From Ciona intestinalis (taxonomy: Eukaryota; Chordata; Ascidiacea; Phlebobranchia; Cionidae): 64,000 bases of DNA. The position numbers and the translations under genes were made by a program. Of the stretch, positions 48,436 through 59,817 are shown piece by piece (the first letter of the stretch is position 1; the number at the start of each line of letters is the position of its first letter). The notes below the pieces were generated by a model that did not search any database, was not told the DNA's origin, and saw only the letters and a list, made by a program, of their open reading frames with translations. The DNA is taken from the NCBI RefSeq assembly GCF_000224145.3, contig NC_020174.2, positions 3,973,026 through 4,037,025 on the forward strand, written 5' to 3'.

Positions 48436-48632
48436 CAGAAAGAAATTTTCTCCATTTTTTTGTATTTCATGAAAAAAAAAATAACAATTTGCAAGAAAGG
48501 AATAAACATTAAGTTTATGTACATTATATATACAAAAATATGTAAAAAGTAGGATTTGATTAGGGTAAAAGATTCTAAAATAGAATTTTATTATTTACAT
48601 ATATTACAGGAAAAAAAATATATATTATATAG

Positions 48633-48877
48633 TAGGGTGGTGGAAGATAGGGCTTTTTAAAGATCCTTTTTAAATATCCTGATTCCTAATCAAGTTTAAA
48701 CAATTAACAACCATCTATGGAAGTCGTAAAGATTCAGTTTTAGAATTCTTTGAATGTTTTTGTTTACTACCAAATTCGACAAGAAAATAGAATGAAAAGG
48801 TGTCCCATCTTCCCCACCCTATACATATAATATTACAGAATAGAATGAAAGGGTGTCTCATCTTTCCCCACCCTACT
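48633..48877. repeat. MITE copy with a duplicated right end
   Basis: gtagggtggtggaagatag opens the copy and aaaaggtgtcccatcttccccaccctat closes it. A second right end (gaaagggtgtctcatctttccccaccct) follows after about 20 bp. Confidence 0.75.
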
Positions 48878-48903
48878 ATACACATTATATTACAAAACAA
48901 ATA

Positions 48904-51900
48904 TTATTTGTCTGTTGAATTGCTAGCAGAGCAAAACAGGCTATCAAATTTATGTTTTGATTTTTTTGGCTTGCCCCCCTTGTTTGCAGACTGAAAAAGC
49001 ACATCAAATTTTCCCTTCTTTTTTGCACCAGAAGTTGCAGGTTTGTTTTTTGTTGGTGGCTGAAACGTCTTGGTTTTCTTTCCAAACACAGGCACTAACC
49101 TTCCATTTGCATTCAATGGCAAACTTCTCTTTATTGTATCAACATTAGGAACACATTGTATTGTATCTGTGAATGATTACTTTATTTATTATATAATAGG
49201 TTGGGGGAAGATGGGACACCTTTAGCAGATAATATCCAAGAACCCTGATTGTGTTTTAAACAATTGCCAACAGCCTTTTGGATTGCGTGGATAAGTTTTT
49301 ATATATCTCCAAATAGGTCGAGAAAATAGAACAAAAAGGTGTCACATCTTCCCCCATTCTACTATACGGTAGAACTATAAAACCAGAAACTTACTTTTAT
49401 TTAAAAGCTCATTTTTCTGACTGGATGGGATCATTTCTGGATTGGGTGCCTTTTATGCACAACAGATTAAAATATAAACAATACCACCACTTACAAATTT
49501 CATAACAAAGAGGAAATATACTTACTTTAACTGATGATGCTGACATAAAGGAAGAGTTAAAATTTGAAGGCTTGCTAGCACTTGGACCTTTTATTGTTGG
49601 CACCGGCGCTATCTTAAGATTCTGCTTCACTTCAGGCTTTAACTGTAAAAGTACTTTACTAATTGAAACTCTACTCTGACTATACTGGTAAATGCTCTGC
49701 ATATTTTTGCCCTTTAAAATAAGCTTGCGGTAATTCCAGATAAGATATTATTACTTACACCTGCTGCTATTCATGCATCACAATTTCAATTTTTAACAAA
49801 ATCTGGGGTGAGATTGCGAAAAAATAGAATCTCCTTGATGGTTAATTTCGAAAACGCGGTAAATAGACTGCACTGCTCACTTTTTTATATTTTTTTTATA
49901 ATTTGGTAACTCAATGAATCTAACAAACTCATGTTGTACTACCTCATCTTACACATAGCCAAACTAAGACTATTTTGAACTATATACAACTTGTAGATTA
50001 AGCCCTAATGAAACCTTAAAAAGTTCCTAATTAACTTAAGTTTCCATGAATGGTAATGCAATAGATAATCTTACATTAGAAGCTGGTGAGAGTAATGTTG
50101 TAGCAATAGAGGGCGGTGAAGTAAATACGAGCGAAAACCCACACAGTTTTTCAAACTTTTGCTGAACAGATGCCATAAAATTCTGTTAAAAAGGTTTTGT
50201 TTTGCTTTTAAAAAGTTTTAAAAAAATGTCCTAAACTTTTTTATAAATTTAGAAAATTACAAATTTCACTTACTCTTGTGATGTCTGGCGCATCGCATCG
50301 TGGCATGCATTGAATTGGTCTTGTACGTAAACAAGTTAGTGGGTAGGTAAAGGAATGGCCATTCATATTCATCACCAATACACTGCAGTATATTTCATCT
50401 ATTTCTGGAAGTCGATAACCATACTGAAATAAATAGTTAAACTTTAACATATAACAAAATCTGGTAAAGATAAGAAAATATTAATAGGTAACATACATGG
50501 TAACTCGTAAGCTGACATGAGGTGCACAGCATTGGTGTGATATCGACTGTCGTTTTCAGGCCACAAGAGGATAAAGTAAGTTACATTTATTCATTCAATT
50601 GAGCAGTGAACTTGATGTACACAACAATTTTTAAAAACAGTAATATCTAAACTTTAGAATCAAGATCTGAAGAAGGCCTTCAAACTACGACTGTTATGCA
50701 CAAATACACAAACTAATTATAGGACATTGTATGCTGTTTTAAATTATTTTAGGTTTAGGGCTGGTCACTGCTAACCCAAAGTGTAACCCAGTGGTCACTA
50801 ATGGTTTGTCTAAATTGTCGACCATACAAGAAAAAAACACTTACAAAGTCGAATGGCCTATTTTGTAATGCGAAGCAAACACAATGTCACAATGTGTACG
50901 AAACAGAATATCAGTGTGACAGTGGTATAACGATATGTGAGAATAAAAACACAGAAATTCTGCATTTAATATTCTTACCAAATTTTTCCAATATTTCTTG
51001 AGATTTGAACATCCTTTCAACATTCTATTCAATGTGTCAGTTGTCACATTATGTGAAACAGCAATGACTTGAGCTCTGTTCATTGTTGGCAATACATGGC
51101 AGGTAGGAAGGTTTATGGTTCCCTCATGTATTTTGAAATTAGAATCATTTTGAAATCTCTCTAAAGCCTAAAACATGTATTGTGAATGATATTGAATACA
51201 ATTTTATTTATTTATCTACAATTTTAGGCACACTTTTGAAAACTAATACTAATTAAACATTTTTTTCTTCATTTTAAGAATAATGAAATATAAAAAAAAT
51301 GTCTTGAAGATCTATTACTATTTACAAAAAGATGTAAACATTAAACAATAAACATACGTCTGGACAGATCCTAAAATGTTCAAGTTCTGCAGGAGGAAGA
51401 CGAACAAGATGAGCGTTAACAAGCAACACCATTTCACCATCAACTATTTTCACATCAAGCTCTACATGAAGAAATTAAATGTAATTTTTCTTATGAATTA
51501 AGTATTATGTTAAAGTTATCAAAAATTGTAACGAACAACAGTAAGAGTTTAAAATAAAAAAGGTTGCATAGGCTAATCGATTATGCTGGCAAATAAATTT
51601 TCAACAACTCAAGTGATTGGACTAACTTAATAAGAAAATAGGTGCATTAATAAACGACTGCTGTTAAAATCTTGCTAAAGTTAAAAACTACTTAAGAAAA
51701 ACTTTCAGATAAAAAGGTTTAAAAATGTATATATATAAATATACACAAAAATGTAGTTTTGTTACAGATAAAAATTCCATCTTACTGACAGCTTCCATTT
51801 TAGCACAGCAAGTCAAAAACTCCGGTCCATGAATCAAGTAGTCAGCTACTGCATTCCATTGCGGACTTAGCTTAAAATGCAGTGTGTATCGAACACATCT

Positions 51901-52667
51901 TTCAATGACATAGTTTTGAACAACAGAAGCATGAATTGCCTGTTAAGCATATATATATATATAGCATGGTGGGGGGAAGATGGGACACCTTTCATTCTAT
52001 TTTCTCTTTTCATCTGGTGGTAAACAAAGAACATTCAAAGAACTATAGAATCGTATCCTCGCGACTCCCATAGATCGTTGTTTATTGTTTAAAACATGAT
52101 TAGGTTTATTACAATATTATGTGCTAAAGTGTCCCATCTTTCCCCACAGTACTATACTCATTTTTAATTAGTGGTTTAAATAACATATGTCACATGCAGT
52201 TATTGGCCATGAAAAGAAAAGCTCCGTGTCTGTCCATTTTAATTGTAATAAACTCTCGAATCTGACCCTGATCTAGTGCTCATAGAGTTGAACGATTCGT
52301 GTGTAAAGAAATACAGTAAGGATTTTGTGCATGTCAATCTTAGTGTTTTTATTTCACCTTTAAATCTAGCCGTTGACAAAGTGAACTCAGCAAGCGTTTG
52401 TAAAGTTGCACATGCATTACAGCATCAATAAGTGTTCGGTCGTTGGTTCGTGGAGATGCGAGCACGTCGGCGCATAAATACAACAGTTGTCTGCATTTCA
52501 GAACCTCAAAACACAGTTGCAATAATCAAATAAGTATGCAACAAAACGGGTATTAAGTTTACCTGTATTGCGTACGTATTTAAACCGTTGGGCAATTGCA
52601 ACACTACGTGACACAGCCGCTGCATTGGAGGTAGTTTCATGGTGAAAATGTAGTCTGGTTGAGGCAT
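48904..52667 (-). CDS. C18orf63: C18orf63-like protein of unknown function
   Basis: Orthologue of vertebrate C18orf63 (DUF4708 as I recall), function unknown. Ten exons in phase give 463 residues: 52563-52667, 52358-52504, 51786-51939, 51358-51461, 50979-51167, 50274-50423, 50075-50182, 49526-49642, 49395-49449, 48904-49166. The conserved N-terminal domain (about residues 1-300) shows CRQLLYL, PQWNAVADYLIHGPEFL, VRLPPAELEHF, HVLPTMNRAQVI, YWKNLYGYRLPE and HSFTYPLTCLRTRPIQ, each with a clear vertebrate counterpart. The rest is low-complexity and basic except GRLVPVFGKK, which matches the FVPVF segment of human C18orf63. There is no signal peptide or membrane helix. The human protein is longer, almost entirely in the disordered tail. 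Its start lies about 180 bp from the left arm of the large palindrome. Confidence 0.82.
49197..49366. repeat. MITE copy (GGGTGGGGAAGATGGGACACC family)
   Basis: aggttgggggaagatgggacacctttagca to aaaaaggtgtcacatcttcccccattctac, in the last intron of the C18orf63 gene. Confidence 0.75.
50485..50605 (+). repeat. SINE tail fragment
   Basis: ggtaacatacatggtaactcgtaagctgacatgagg ... gataaagtaagttacatttattcattc (degenerate copy). C18orf63 intron. Confidence 0.7.
50775..50945 (+). repeat. SINE body and tail, decayed
   Basis: taacccagtggtcactaatggtttgtctaaattgtcgacc, then degraded tail words. C18orf63 intron. Confidence 0.5.
51961..52156. repeat. MITE copy (GGGTGGGGAAGATGGGACACC family)
   Basis: catggtggggggaagatgggacaccttt to aaagtgtcccatctttccccacagtac, with the family interior, in an intron of the C18orf63 gene. 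Confidence 0.75.
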
Positions 52668-52779
52668 TTTTATATCGAGATATTAAACGTATTGAATATT
52701 GACTTTATTAAATTTTGAACTTTAATTGCAGCGAAGTTATAAAATTTCCCGCCATTTTAATAAACATCCTAAAGTTTAG

Positions 52780-52850
52780 CATCGGCAAACGGGGAGTTGA
52801 TACTTTATGTAATAAATTCAGATTTAAACCGCATATTTAGCCAGTGTTTA
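52780..52850 (+). repeat. Direct repeat unit, outer copy
   Basis: catcggcaaacggggagttgatactttatgtaataaattcagatttaaaccgcat is repeated in the same orientation at 56476-56545. The left arm therefore lies between two direct copies. Confidence 0.75.
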
Positions 52851-52987
52851 CCAAGACAGAGCGAGTGCCCAAGCACACCGACACTTTACTAATTTCGTGG
52901 CACACTTCGTGCACGCCCACCAATTTCAATATATGACTGATTGTCGCCCCATAGATAGTACATATACGTATATGTACATGTATTATC

Positions 52988-53085
52988 TTTAGTCGCCACA
53001 TTGGTAGCAGTGTCAAGCCTCGGTCTTATAAGCCTATAGGGAAACGAGTTTGGCGCGCATCGCGCTTACCACTATGCGCGATAGT
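52988..53085 (-). repeat. Old SINE head in the left palindrome arm
   Basis: Reverse head words (ggtagcagtgtcaagcctcgg ... gcgcttaccactatgcgcg); its inverted partner is in the right arm at 60290-60400, so it predates the duplication. Confidence 0.55.
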
Positions 53086-53688
53086 AGGAATAATGGTGAC
53101 AAAAGAGCAAAGCTCTAAGGTCCTATACCTAAGTCAATTGACGTACTAAGACTGACGTAATTTAAAGTGACGTATGGAGGTCCTATACCTAAGACGTATT
53201 GACGTACTTTTAAGTGACGTATGGAGATGTGACGTCACTCTTTCATGACGTACCAAGATTCTGACGCCCTAATGGGCTACACCAAACCAAACCAGAAATT
53301 AAATTGCTTTGGTATTTTATTTTCATTTTGCAACAAAGTAGTTACGCAATAAACCAAACTTGATGACTTTTATTCTCGAAGCTTCTGAAAAATAGAAACA
53401 GCGTAACAAAACTACTTCATCATAGAAGTTTGTGGCTGGCGTTGGTGGAAAGCCACTACGGCACGACAAGCCCCCAGCCAATGGTAGTGGGTTTCTACTC
53501 TGGTGAGAAACCCTTTGCTGGATAGACCTTACCCAAGCAAGGTTAAACGAACCAATGAGACAAAAATAATACAACGAATACAAACAACACACCGACAAAA
53601 AGACAAAAATAGTACAACGAGTGCAGAGAAATAATGTGCGAAGCATGCAACAAACACAACAGCTCAATCATACAAAAATGGGTCGCGG

Positions 53689-53892
53689 TTAAAAAGTAAT
53701 TAACGCGAACATAATCAGTGAAACATCTTCAAAGAAGATATGGTTCAAATCCTGAAGGATAATCATCTGCAGTGTACAAATCATTATATGTCCGGCCACA
53801 AGGAGTCGAAGCCGATAATGGCTCCACATGTCCCAATCACCTGACAAGTCGCCATGTTGGTACCGCGATACTCTCGTCGTATCTTCACGCAA
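53689..53892 (-). CDS. 67-codon ORF conserved in both palindrome arms (left copy)
   Basis: ATG-to-stop ORF whose partner at 59180-59383 has the same start, stop and length and about six residue differences. The protein opens MREDTTRVSRYQHGD and ends VSLIMFALITF. No family recognised. It may be part of the 3' UTR of the arm gene, a separate small ORF, or kept open only by recent duplication. Confidence 0.25.
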   Translation of the reverse strand: MREDTTRVSRYQHGDLSGDWDMWSHYRLRLLVAGHIMICTLQMIILQDLNHIFFEDVSLIMFALITF

Positions 53893-54611
53893 TATAATAT
53901 CGTTCGGATGTTAAGCACCGCTTCGACCGTCATGAAACTGCGTCGGGTTGTTACGAACCGCACTAAGTGACCTAAATAACCGAGCGTAGCATCACATTAC
54001 CGGCTGTGACCTAAACTAGCGCAGCACCACTGGCGGTGACGTCCACGCAACAACCCAACAGTAACGTAACTCAGTCTAGAACAAGGACGTAACCGCACCG
54101 AACGTTGAGCCTTGAAGACCCATCGACGTATAGCGTAATTGTAACGTGGCCAGCGTCACAATTAGGCTTTTATAGATAATAAACCGTTTTTTTTTTTAAA
54201 TTAAACAATAGGTTATAACAGGGATAATAAATTTTAACGAAAAATGAGGGATAAAATCTAAAATTTTAACCGCGTGTATATTATAAAGCGCGTGGATATT
54301 ACTCGTGTATTTGTGTACCAACATGCCGTTCTTATTAAGTGATTAGGACAATGCAGAATCGCTAAAGGATTCGACCTTTGCAGAAGAAGCACACAATGAC
54401 GTGTACAACAACAAAATCCGATCCAGCAAGATGTTTGCCATAGCTTCAATGCAAATATTTCATAGACATGCAAAATGCACTAAAGTAGTGACTGACAAAA
54501 AGGCTGCCTACATTAGGTGCAGCATAAATGGGAAACAATCACAAATCCGGCAACACTGTAAGAGTGCTCCAGCAACCACACCCCAACAACACACAACTCC
54601 TAAGCAAAACC

Positions 54612-56179
54612 TCAAACCGGTATCCATATTCGTCGTTGTCTTCGTCTTTGCTCTTCGTCTGCAAAACAAACCGAAATTAAGTTTGGGTAAGATGGTCCAT
54701 GTCTTCATCGTCCCATTTGGTGGTTAAAAAAGAATATTTACAGAATTATATACCTGTATCCCAAGACTTTAAAGGCGTTGTTAAGCGTTAAAACGCAAAT
54801 CGGATAATATGTTCTAACGGAATTCATCTTACCCCATCTAGTAATATAGTAGGGTAAGAGGACACCTTTTCATTCTATTTTTTCATCCCATTTGGTAGTA
54901 AACAAAGAACATTCAAAGAATTAAAAAAACGTATCCCCACGACTCCTACAGAACGCTGTTAATTGTTCAAAACACGATCAGGATATTTGAATATAATGCA
55001 CTAAAGGTGTTGTCCCACCCTAATATATTATTACAATCTTATCGGAACCGGTTGCTTTTATATAGTGATGTACAGTTTGTATTAATTTTCTAACAAATAT
55101 TCAATACTTTGAAAACTAACTTTGGCAAAATAATACTTTTTATAGTCTAATGGAAAATATTATAGATTACCTTGCGCTTTTCTTCGGCAGCAAATACGCT
55201 GGCTTTTCTGCAACAATAAAATAGTTAAATGTCGGTATAAATTATGACGTCACAATTACCTTCATTTCCGATTCGCGCTGTGTCCTCTTGATCCTCTGTG
55301 ACGTCACATACCATGTTCTAAAATATAAAAAAGCGGTTTTAAATAATAAAAATTGTGACGAAACCAAAAAACTTACGAAGTGGGTTCTTCTGTTGCGTCA
55401 TCACCACTTCGTGACGTCACATCTCTGATGTCATCTAGAAAAGAATTGGTGTACGTAACAATGCCTATTGTGATTTATACTTTACCAAATCTTTGATCTT
55501 CATGCTTCATTTCTAGCTAACAGCACAAATATATTTTAAGAGTAAAATTAATACGCAAGTATAAGTAATGTGCCTTGCGACGACGCAAAGCGCGCATGGG
55601 GCCCCATGAAAAAATGTCGCGAAAAGCAAGCGAGTAGAAGAAACCGCAAGATGACGTCGCAAACGTGTGCTCTCGGGCGTACCTAACTATGACGTAATAA
55701 TCGCGAGCGATGGCGAAGCGGGTATGACGCGACGTCATACAGACGTATTGTGACGTAACGCAGCGATTATGTATACCGATGTCACGTCACGAGTGACAAA
55801 ATTAAAAAACGTACAGAAATTCCTAGAAAAAAGTTAGTTAAATGTTAAAATAGATTAAAATAAGCATACCAATCGCAAGGCACAATACTAGTGTTATTAT
55901 AATAGGTTTAAATTTACCTGTATGTAATATACTCCTAAATAGTCCTAGTGTAAATACAATAAAATACTAGTTTATAACGTATAAGTAACACTAAATAACT
56001 AATATACAAAAACATATGTCTTAATTAAGTTTAATACTAAACATTATGAATAGTACTTAACTTCAACTCTTGTAGAAGAAACAAATCTAATCCTGGACTG
56101 AGTTCATCCAAAGAGTGTTGCTTTGTTGCTGCTTCATCCAAACTACCTTGTAAAGTTGCAACGTGTTGTAAGGACGGCG
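54612..56179 (-). CDS. Unrecognised multi-exon gene, left palindrome arm (5' end not found)
   Basis: Six small exons join in phase on the minus strand: 56057-56179, 55486-55512, 55377-55434, 55260-55317, 55171-55207, 54612-54658 (stop TGA). All borders fit GT-AG. The ~116 residues read so far begin with a helical, Leu-rich part (LFLLQELK), continue acidic (SGDDATEEPTS) and end strongly basic (CCRRKAQ, RRRQRRIWIPV). I do not recognise the family. The same six exons occur in the right arm, with equal lengths for four of them, which argues for a real gene rather than chance ORFs. The 5' end lies toward the palindrome centre and remains undefined. No signal peptide or membrane helix is visible in this part. 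Confidence 0.5.
54848..55023. repeat. MITE copy inside the left palindrome arm only
   Basis: tagtagggtaagaggacacc to ctaaaggtgttgtcccaccctaat with the family interior. The matching place in the right arm (about 58.1-58.3 kb) lacks it. Confidence 0.75.
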
Positions 56180-56475
56180 CTTTACTTGCCCGGTAATCAG
56201 CAAAAAGTAAAAGACGTCCGCTAATCTAAATTATTGAGGCGGAGGGATTTAAATTCCTACGTTTCTAAGTTGCCCTGTGTCTGCTTTCGTATTGTATCTT
56301 GAAATGTCGTTTAACCACTAATTTAGCTGTAACTTCTATACTGGTGAGATATAACATACAGGACGACCAGTTTTACATTCATTTTCGCAGCGTCACCGAG
56401 TTTTTCAAGCTTTTGTTACATTTTCTAGTTATATATACTAAAAGTTCTGAAATAAAATGTCCCTCTTTACGTTTA

Positions 56476-56545
56476 GCATGGGCAAACGGGGAGTTAATAA
56501 TATATGTAATAAATTAAGATTTAAACCGCATGTTTAGCGAGTAAT
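56476..56545 (+). repeat. Direct repeat unit, inner copy beside the palindrome centre
   Basis: catgggcaaacggggagttaataatatatgtaataaattaagatttaaaccgcat; same orientation as 52780-52850, about 3.7 kb away. Confidence 0.75.
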
Positions 56546-56586
56546 TAACGATTTTTTTATCAAATGTGGTAAGTTTAAAATATATT

Positions 56587-56766
56587 GTAGGGTGGGGTAA
56601 GATGGGACACCTTTTCATTCTGATTTCCCGTCCCATTTGGTAGTAAACAAATAACATTCAAAGAATTATAAAACCGTAGCCTCACGACTCCCATGGACCG
56701 TTGTGAATTGTTTAAAACACGGTCAGAATATTTGGATATTATGTGCTGAAGGTGTCTCGTCCTCCT
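56587..56766. repeat. MITE copy at the palindrome centre
   Basis: gtagggtggggtaagatgggacacctttt to tgctgaaggtgtctcgtcctcc, lying across the dyad centre between the arms. Confidence 0.75.
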
Positions 56767-57101
56767 GGATTTATCATTAGAATTAAAAAAGAAGCCATTT
56801 TATTTAGGAACTTTTAGAGATATAACTTAGTAAGTGTAACAAAAGCATGAAAAATTCGGTAACGCTGCGAAATTAAATGTAAAACTGGTCGTCATGTAGG
56901 TCATGGTGTCTCACCATCAGACCTGACCCGTATAGAATAGGAAATATGTCACAGTTTAATTATTGGTTGAAGCGACAATCCAAGATACAGTACGGAAGCA
57001 CACACAGGGCAACCTCGAAACGTAGGAATTTAAATCCACCACGTCAAACATTTCGATTAGCCGACGTCTCCCGCTTTTCGTTGATTCTCAGGCATGTAAA
57101 G

Positions 57102-58417
57102 CGCCGTCCTTACAGCATGTTGCAACTTTACAAGGTAGTTTGGATGAAGCAGCGACACAGCAACACTCTTTGGATAAACTCAGTACAGGATTAGATTTGT
57201 TTCTTCTACAAGAGTTAAAGTTAAGTACCATTACTACTGTTTAGTATTACTTAATTATAAATTATGTTTTTATTTAGTTATTTAGTGTTACTTAAATAAA
57301 AACTAGACACTAAAATAGGACCATAATATTACACAAGTATGCGTAAACCTGTTATAATATTTAGTATTGTGCCTTGCGATTAGCATTCCTATTTTATCTG
57401 TAATCTAATTTATTATTTAACAAACTTATTTCAGGAATTTCTCTACGTTTCTTAATTTTGTCACCTCACACGTCACTCGTGACGTGACATCTTTTACACA
57501 ATCGCTGCATTACGTTACAATAATACGTCTGTATGACATCGCGTCATAACCGCTTCGCCATCGCTCGCGATTATTACGTCATAGTTAGGTACGCCCGAGA
57601 GCACACGTTTGCGACGTCATATTGCGGTTTCTTCTACTCGCTTGCTTTTCGCGACATTTTTTCATGGGGCCCCATGCGCGCTTTGCGTCGTCGCAAGGCA
57701 CATTACTTATACTTACGTATTAATTTTACTCTTAAAATATATTTGTGCTGTTAGCTAGAAAAGAAGCATGAAGATCAAAGATTTGGTAAAGTATAAATCA
57801 CAATAGGCATTGTTACGTACACCAATTCTTTTCTAGATGACATCAGAGATGTGACGTCACGAAGTGGTGATGACGCAACAGAAGAACCCACTTCGTAAGT
57901 TTTTTGGTTTCGTCATAATCTTTATTATTTAAAACCGCATTTTTTATATTTTAGAATATGGTATGTGACGTCACAGAGGATCAAGAGGACCAGGAGCGCG
58001 AATCAGGAATGAAGGTAATTGTGACGTCATAATATAAACTGACATTTACCTATTTTATTGTTGCAGAAAAGTCAGCGTTTATGCTGCCGAAGAAAAGCGC
58101 AAGGTAAGTGTATAATATTTTTTATTACCATAAAAAAAATATTTTTTGCCGTAGTATTATACTGCATAGTGTATGGTAGGACAAGGTTGGTTTCGTGAAG
58201 TACATAATACTCATTTTTCCTATTAATGTTTTTTTTAACATTCAACAATGCTCTTTTACTCTTTCGAGGTTTGGGGATACGAATATATAATTTTGTAAAT
58301 ATTATTTTTAATCTACCAAATAGAACGATAAAAACACGGACCATCTTTAACTAAATTTAGGTTTGTTTTGCAGACGAAGAGCAAAGACGAAGACATCGAA
58401 TATGGATACCGGTTTGA
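57102..58417 (+). CDS. Unrecognised multi-exon gene, right palindrome arm (inverted copy, 5' end not found)
   Basis: Plus-strand counterpart of 54612-56179: exons 57102-57224, 57759-57785, 57837-57894, 57955-58014, 58067-58103, 58374-58417. Exons 1, 2, 3 and 5 have exactly the left-arm lengths and phases. Exon 4 is 60 rather than 58 bases, so this copy does not stay in frame as read; it may be a decayed copy or use another border. Exon 6 is one codon shorter. The two copies are divergent, with starts facing each other across the centre, so one central promoter could serve both (inference). Confidence 0.4.
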
Positions 58418-59179
58418 GGTTTTGCTTAGGCTTAGGAGTTGTGTGTTGTTGGGGTGTGGTTGCTGGAGCACTCTTACAGTGTTGCCGGATTTGTGATTGT
58501 CTCCCATTTATGCTGCATCTAATGTAGGCAGCCTTTTTGTCAGTCACTACTTTAGTGCATTTTGCATGTCTATGAAATATTTGCAATAAAACTATGGCAA
58601 ACATCTTGCTGGATCGGATTTTCTTGATGTACACGTCATTGTGTGCTTCTTCTGCAAAGGTCGAATCCTTTAGCGATTCTGCATTGTCCTAATCACCTGA
58701 TAAGAACGGCATGTTGGTACACAAATACTTTGAGTAATATCCACGCGCATTATAATATACACGCGGTTAAAATTTTAGATTTAATATCTCTCAATTTTAA
58801 TAACATTATTATCTCTGTTAACAGATTGTTTAAAAATAAACAGATTTTTTTATTTACAAAAGCCTAATTGTGACGCTGGCCACGTTACAATTACGCTATA
58901 CGTCGATGGGTCTTCAAGGCCCAACGTTCGGTGCGGTTACGTCACTGTTCTAGATTGAGTTACGTTACTGTTGGGTTGTTGCGTGGACGTCGCCGCCAGT
59001 GGTGCTACGCTAGTTTAGGTCACAGCCGGTAAAGTGATGCTACGCTCACCTATTTAGGTCACTACCGGTATACAGTGATGCTGCGCTCGGTTATTTAGGT
59101 CACTGTTAGTGCGGTTCGTAACAACCCGACGCAGTTTCATGACGGTCGAAGCGGTGCTTAACACCCGAACGATATTATT

Positions 59180-59383
59180 TTGCGTGAAGATACGACGAGA
59201 GTATCGCGGTACCAACATGGCGTCTTGTCAGGTGATTGGGACATGCGGAGCCGTTATCGGCTTCGACTCCTTGTGGCCGGACATATAAGGATTTGTACAC
59301 TGCAGATGATTATCCTTCAGGATTTGAACCATATTTTCTGTGAAGATGTTTCACTGATTATGTCCGCGTTAATTACCTTTTAA
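59180..59383 (+). CDS. 67-codon ORF conserved in both palindrome arms (right copy)
   Basis: Inverted partner of 53689-53892 with the same ATG, length and stop, and about six amino-acid changes. It lies downstream of the arm gene on the same strand. Confidence 0.25.
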   Translation: MREDTTRVSRYQHGVLSGDWDMRSRYRLRLLVAGHIRICTLQMIILQDLNHIFCEDVSLIMSALITF

Positions 59384-59817
59384 CCGTGACCCATTTTTTG
59401 TATGATTGAGCTGTTGTGTTTGTTGAATGCTTGGCACATTATTTCTCTGCACTTGTTGTACTACTTTTGTCTTTTTGTCGGTGTGTTGTTTGTATTCGTT
59501 GTACTATTTTTGTCTCATTGGTTTGTTTAACCTTGCTTGGGTAAGGTCTATCCAGCAAAGGGTTTCTCACCAGAGTAGAAACCCACTACCATTGGCTGGG
59601 GGCTTGTCGTGCCGTAGTGGCTTTCCACCAACGCCAGCCACAAACTTCTATGAAAGTAGTTTTGTAACGCTGCTGTTTCTATTTTTCAGAAGCTTCAAGA
59701 AAAGTGATCACGTTTATACTTTATTTTGCGTGGCTATTTTATATTGTTGCAAAATAAAATATCAAAGCAATTTAATTTCTTGTTTATTGCATAGTGGTAT
59801 GACGTCAAAAAAATCGT

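Larger units (their letters stand above)
47964..48903. other. Calnexin 3' UTR and spacer to the C18orf63 gene
   Basis: Calnexin 3' UTR with a first AATAAA at 48430-48435. A MITE follows at 48633-48822, with an extra copy of its right end at 48841-48877. No coding signal seen. Confidence 0.5.
52850..56430 (+). repeat. Left arm of the ~7.6 kb palindrome
   Basis: Matches the reverse complement of 56840-60475. Paired blocks (left / right): 52851-52915 / 60416-60470, 52990-53030 / 60345-60393, 53228-53258 / 60123-60150, 53290-54170 / 58860-59780, 54290-54720 / 58330-58760, 55170-55500 / 57770-58100, 55500-55790 / 57470-57770, 56057-56179 / 57102-57224. Some blocks are nearly identical (58 of 58 bases at 55377-55434), others clearly diverged. 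A MITE at 54848-55023 is present only in this arm. Confidence 0.9.
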
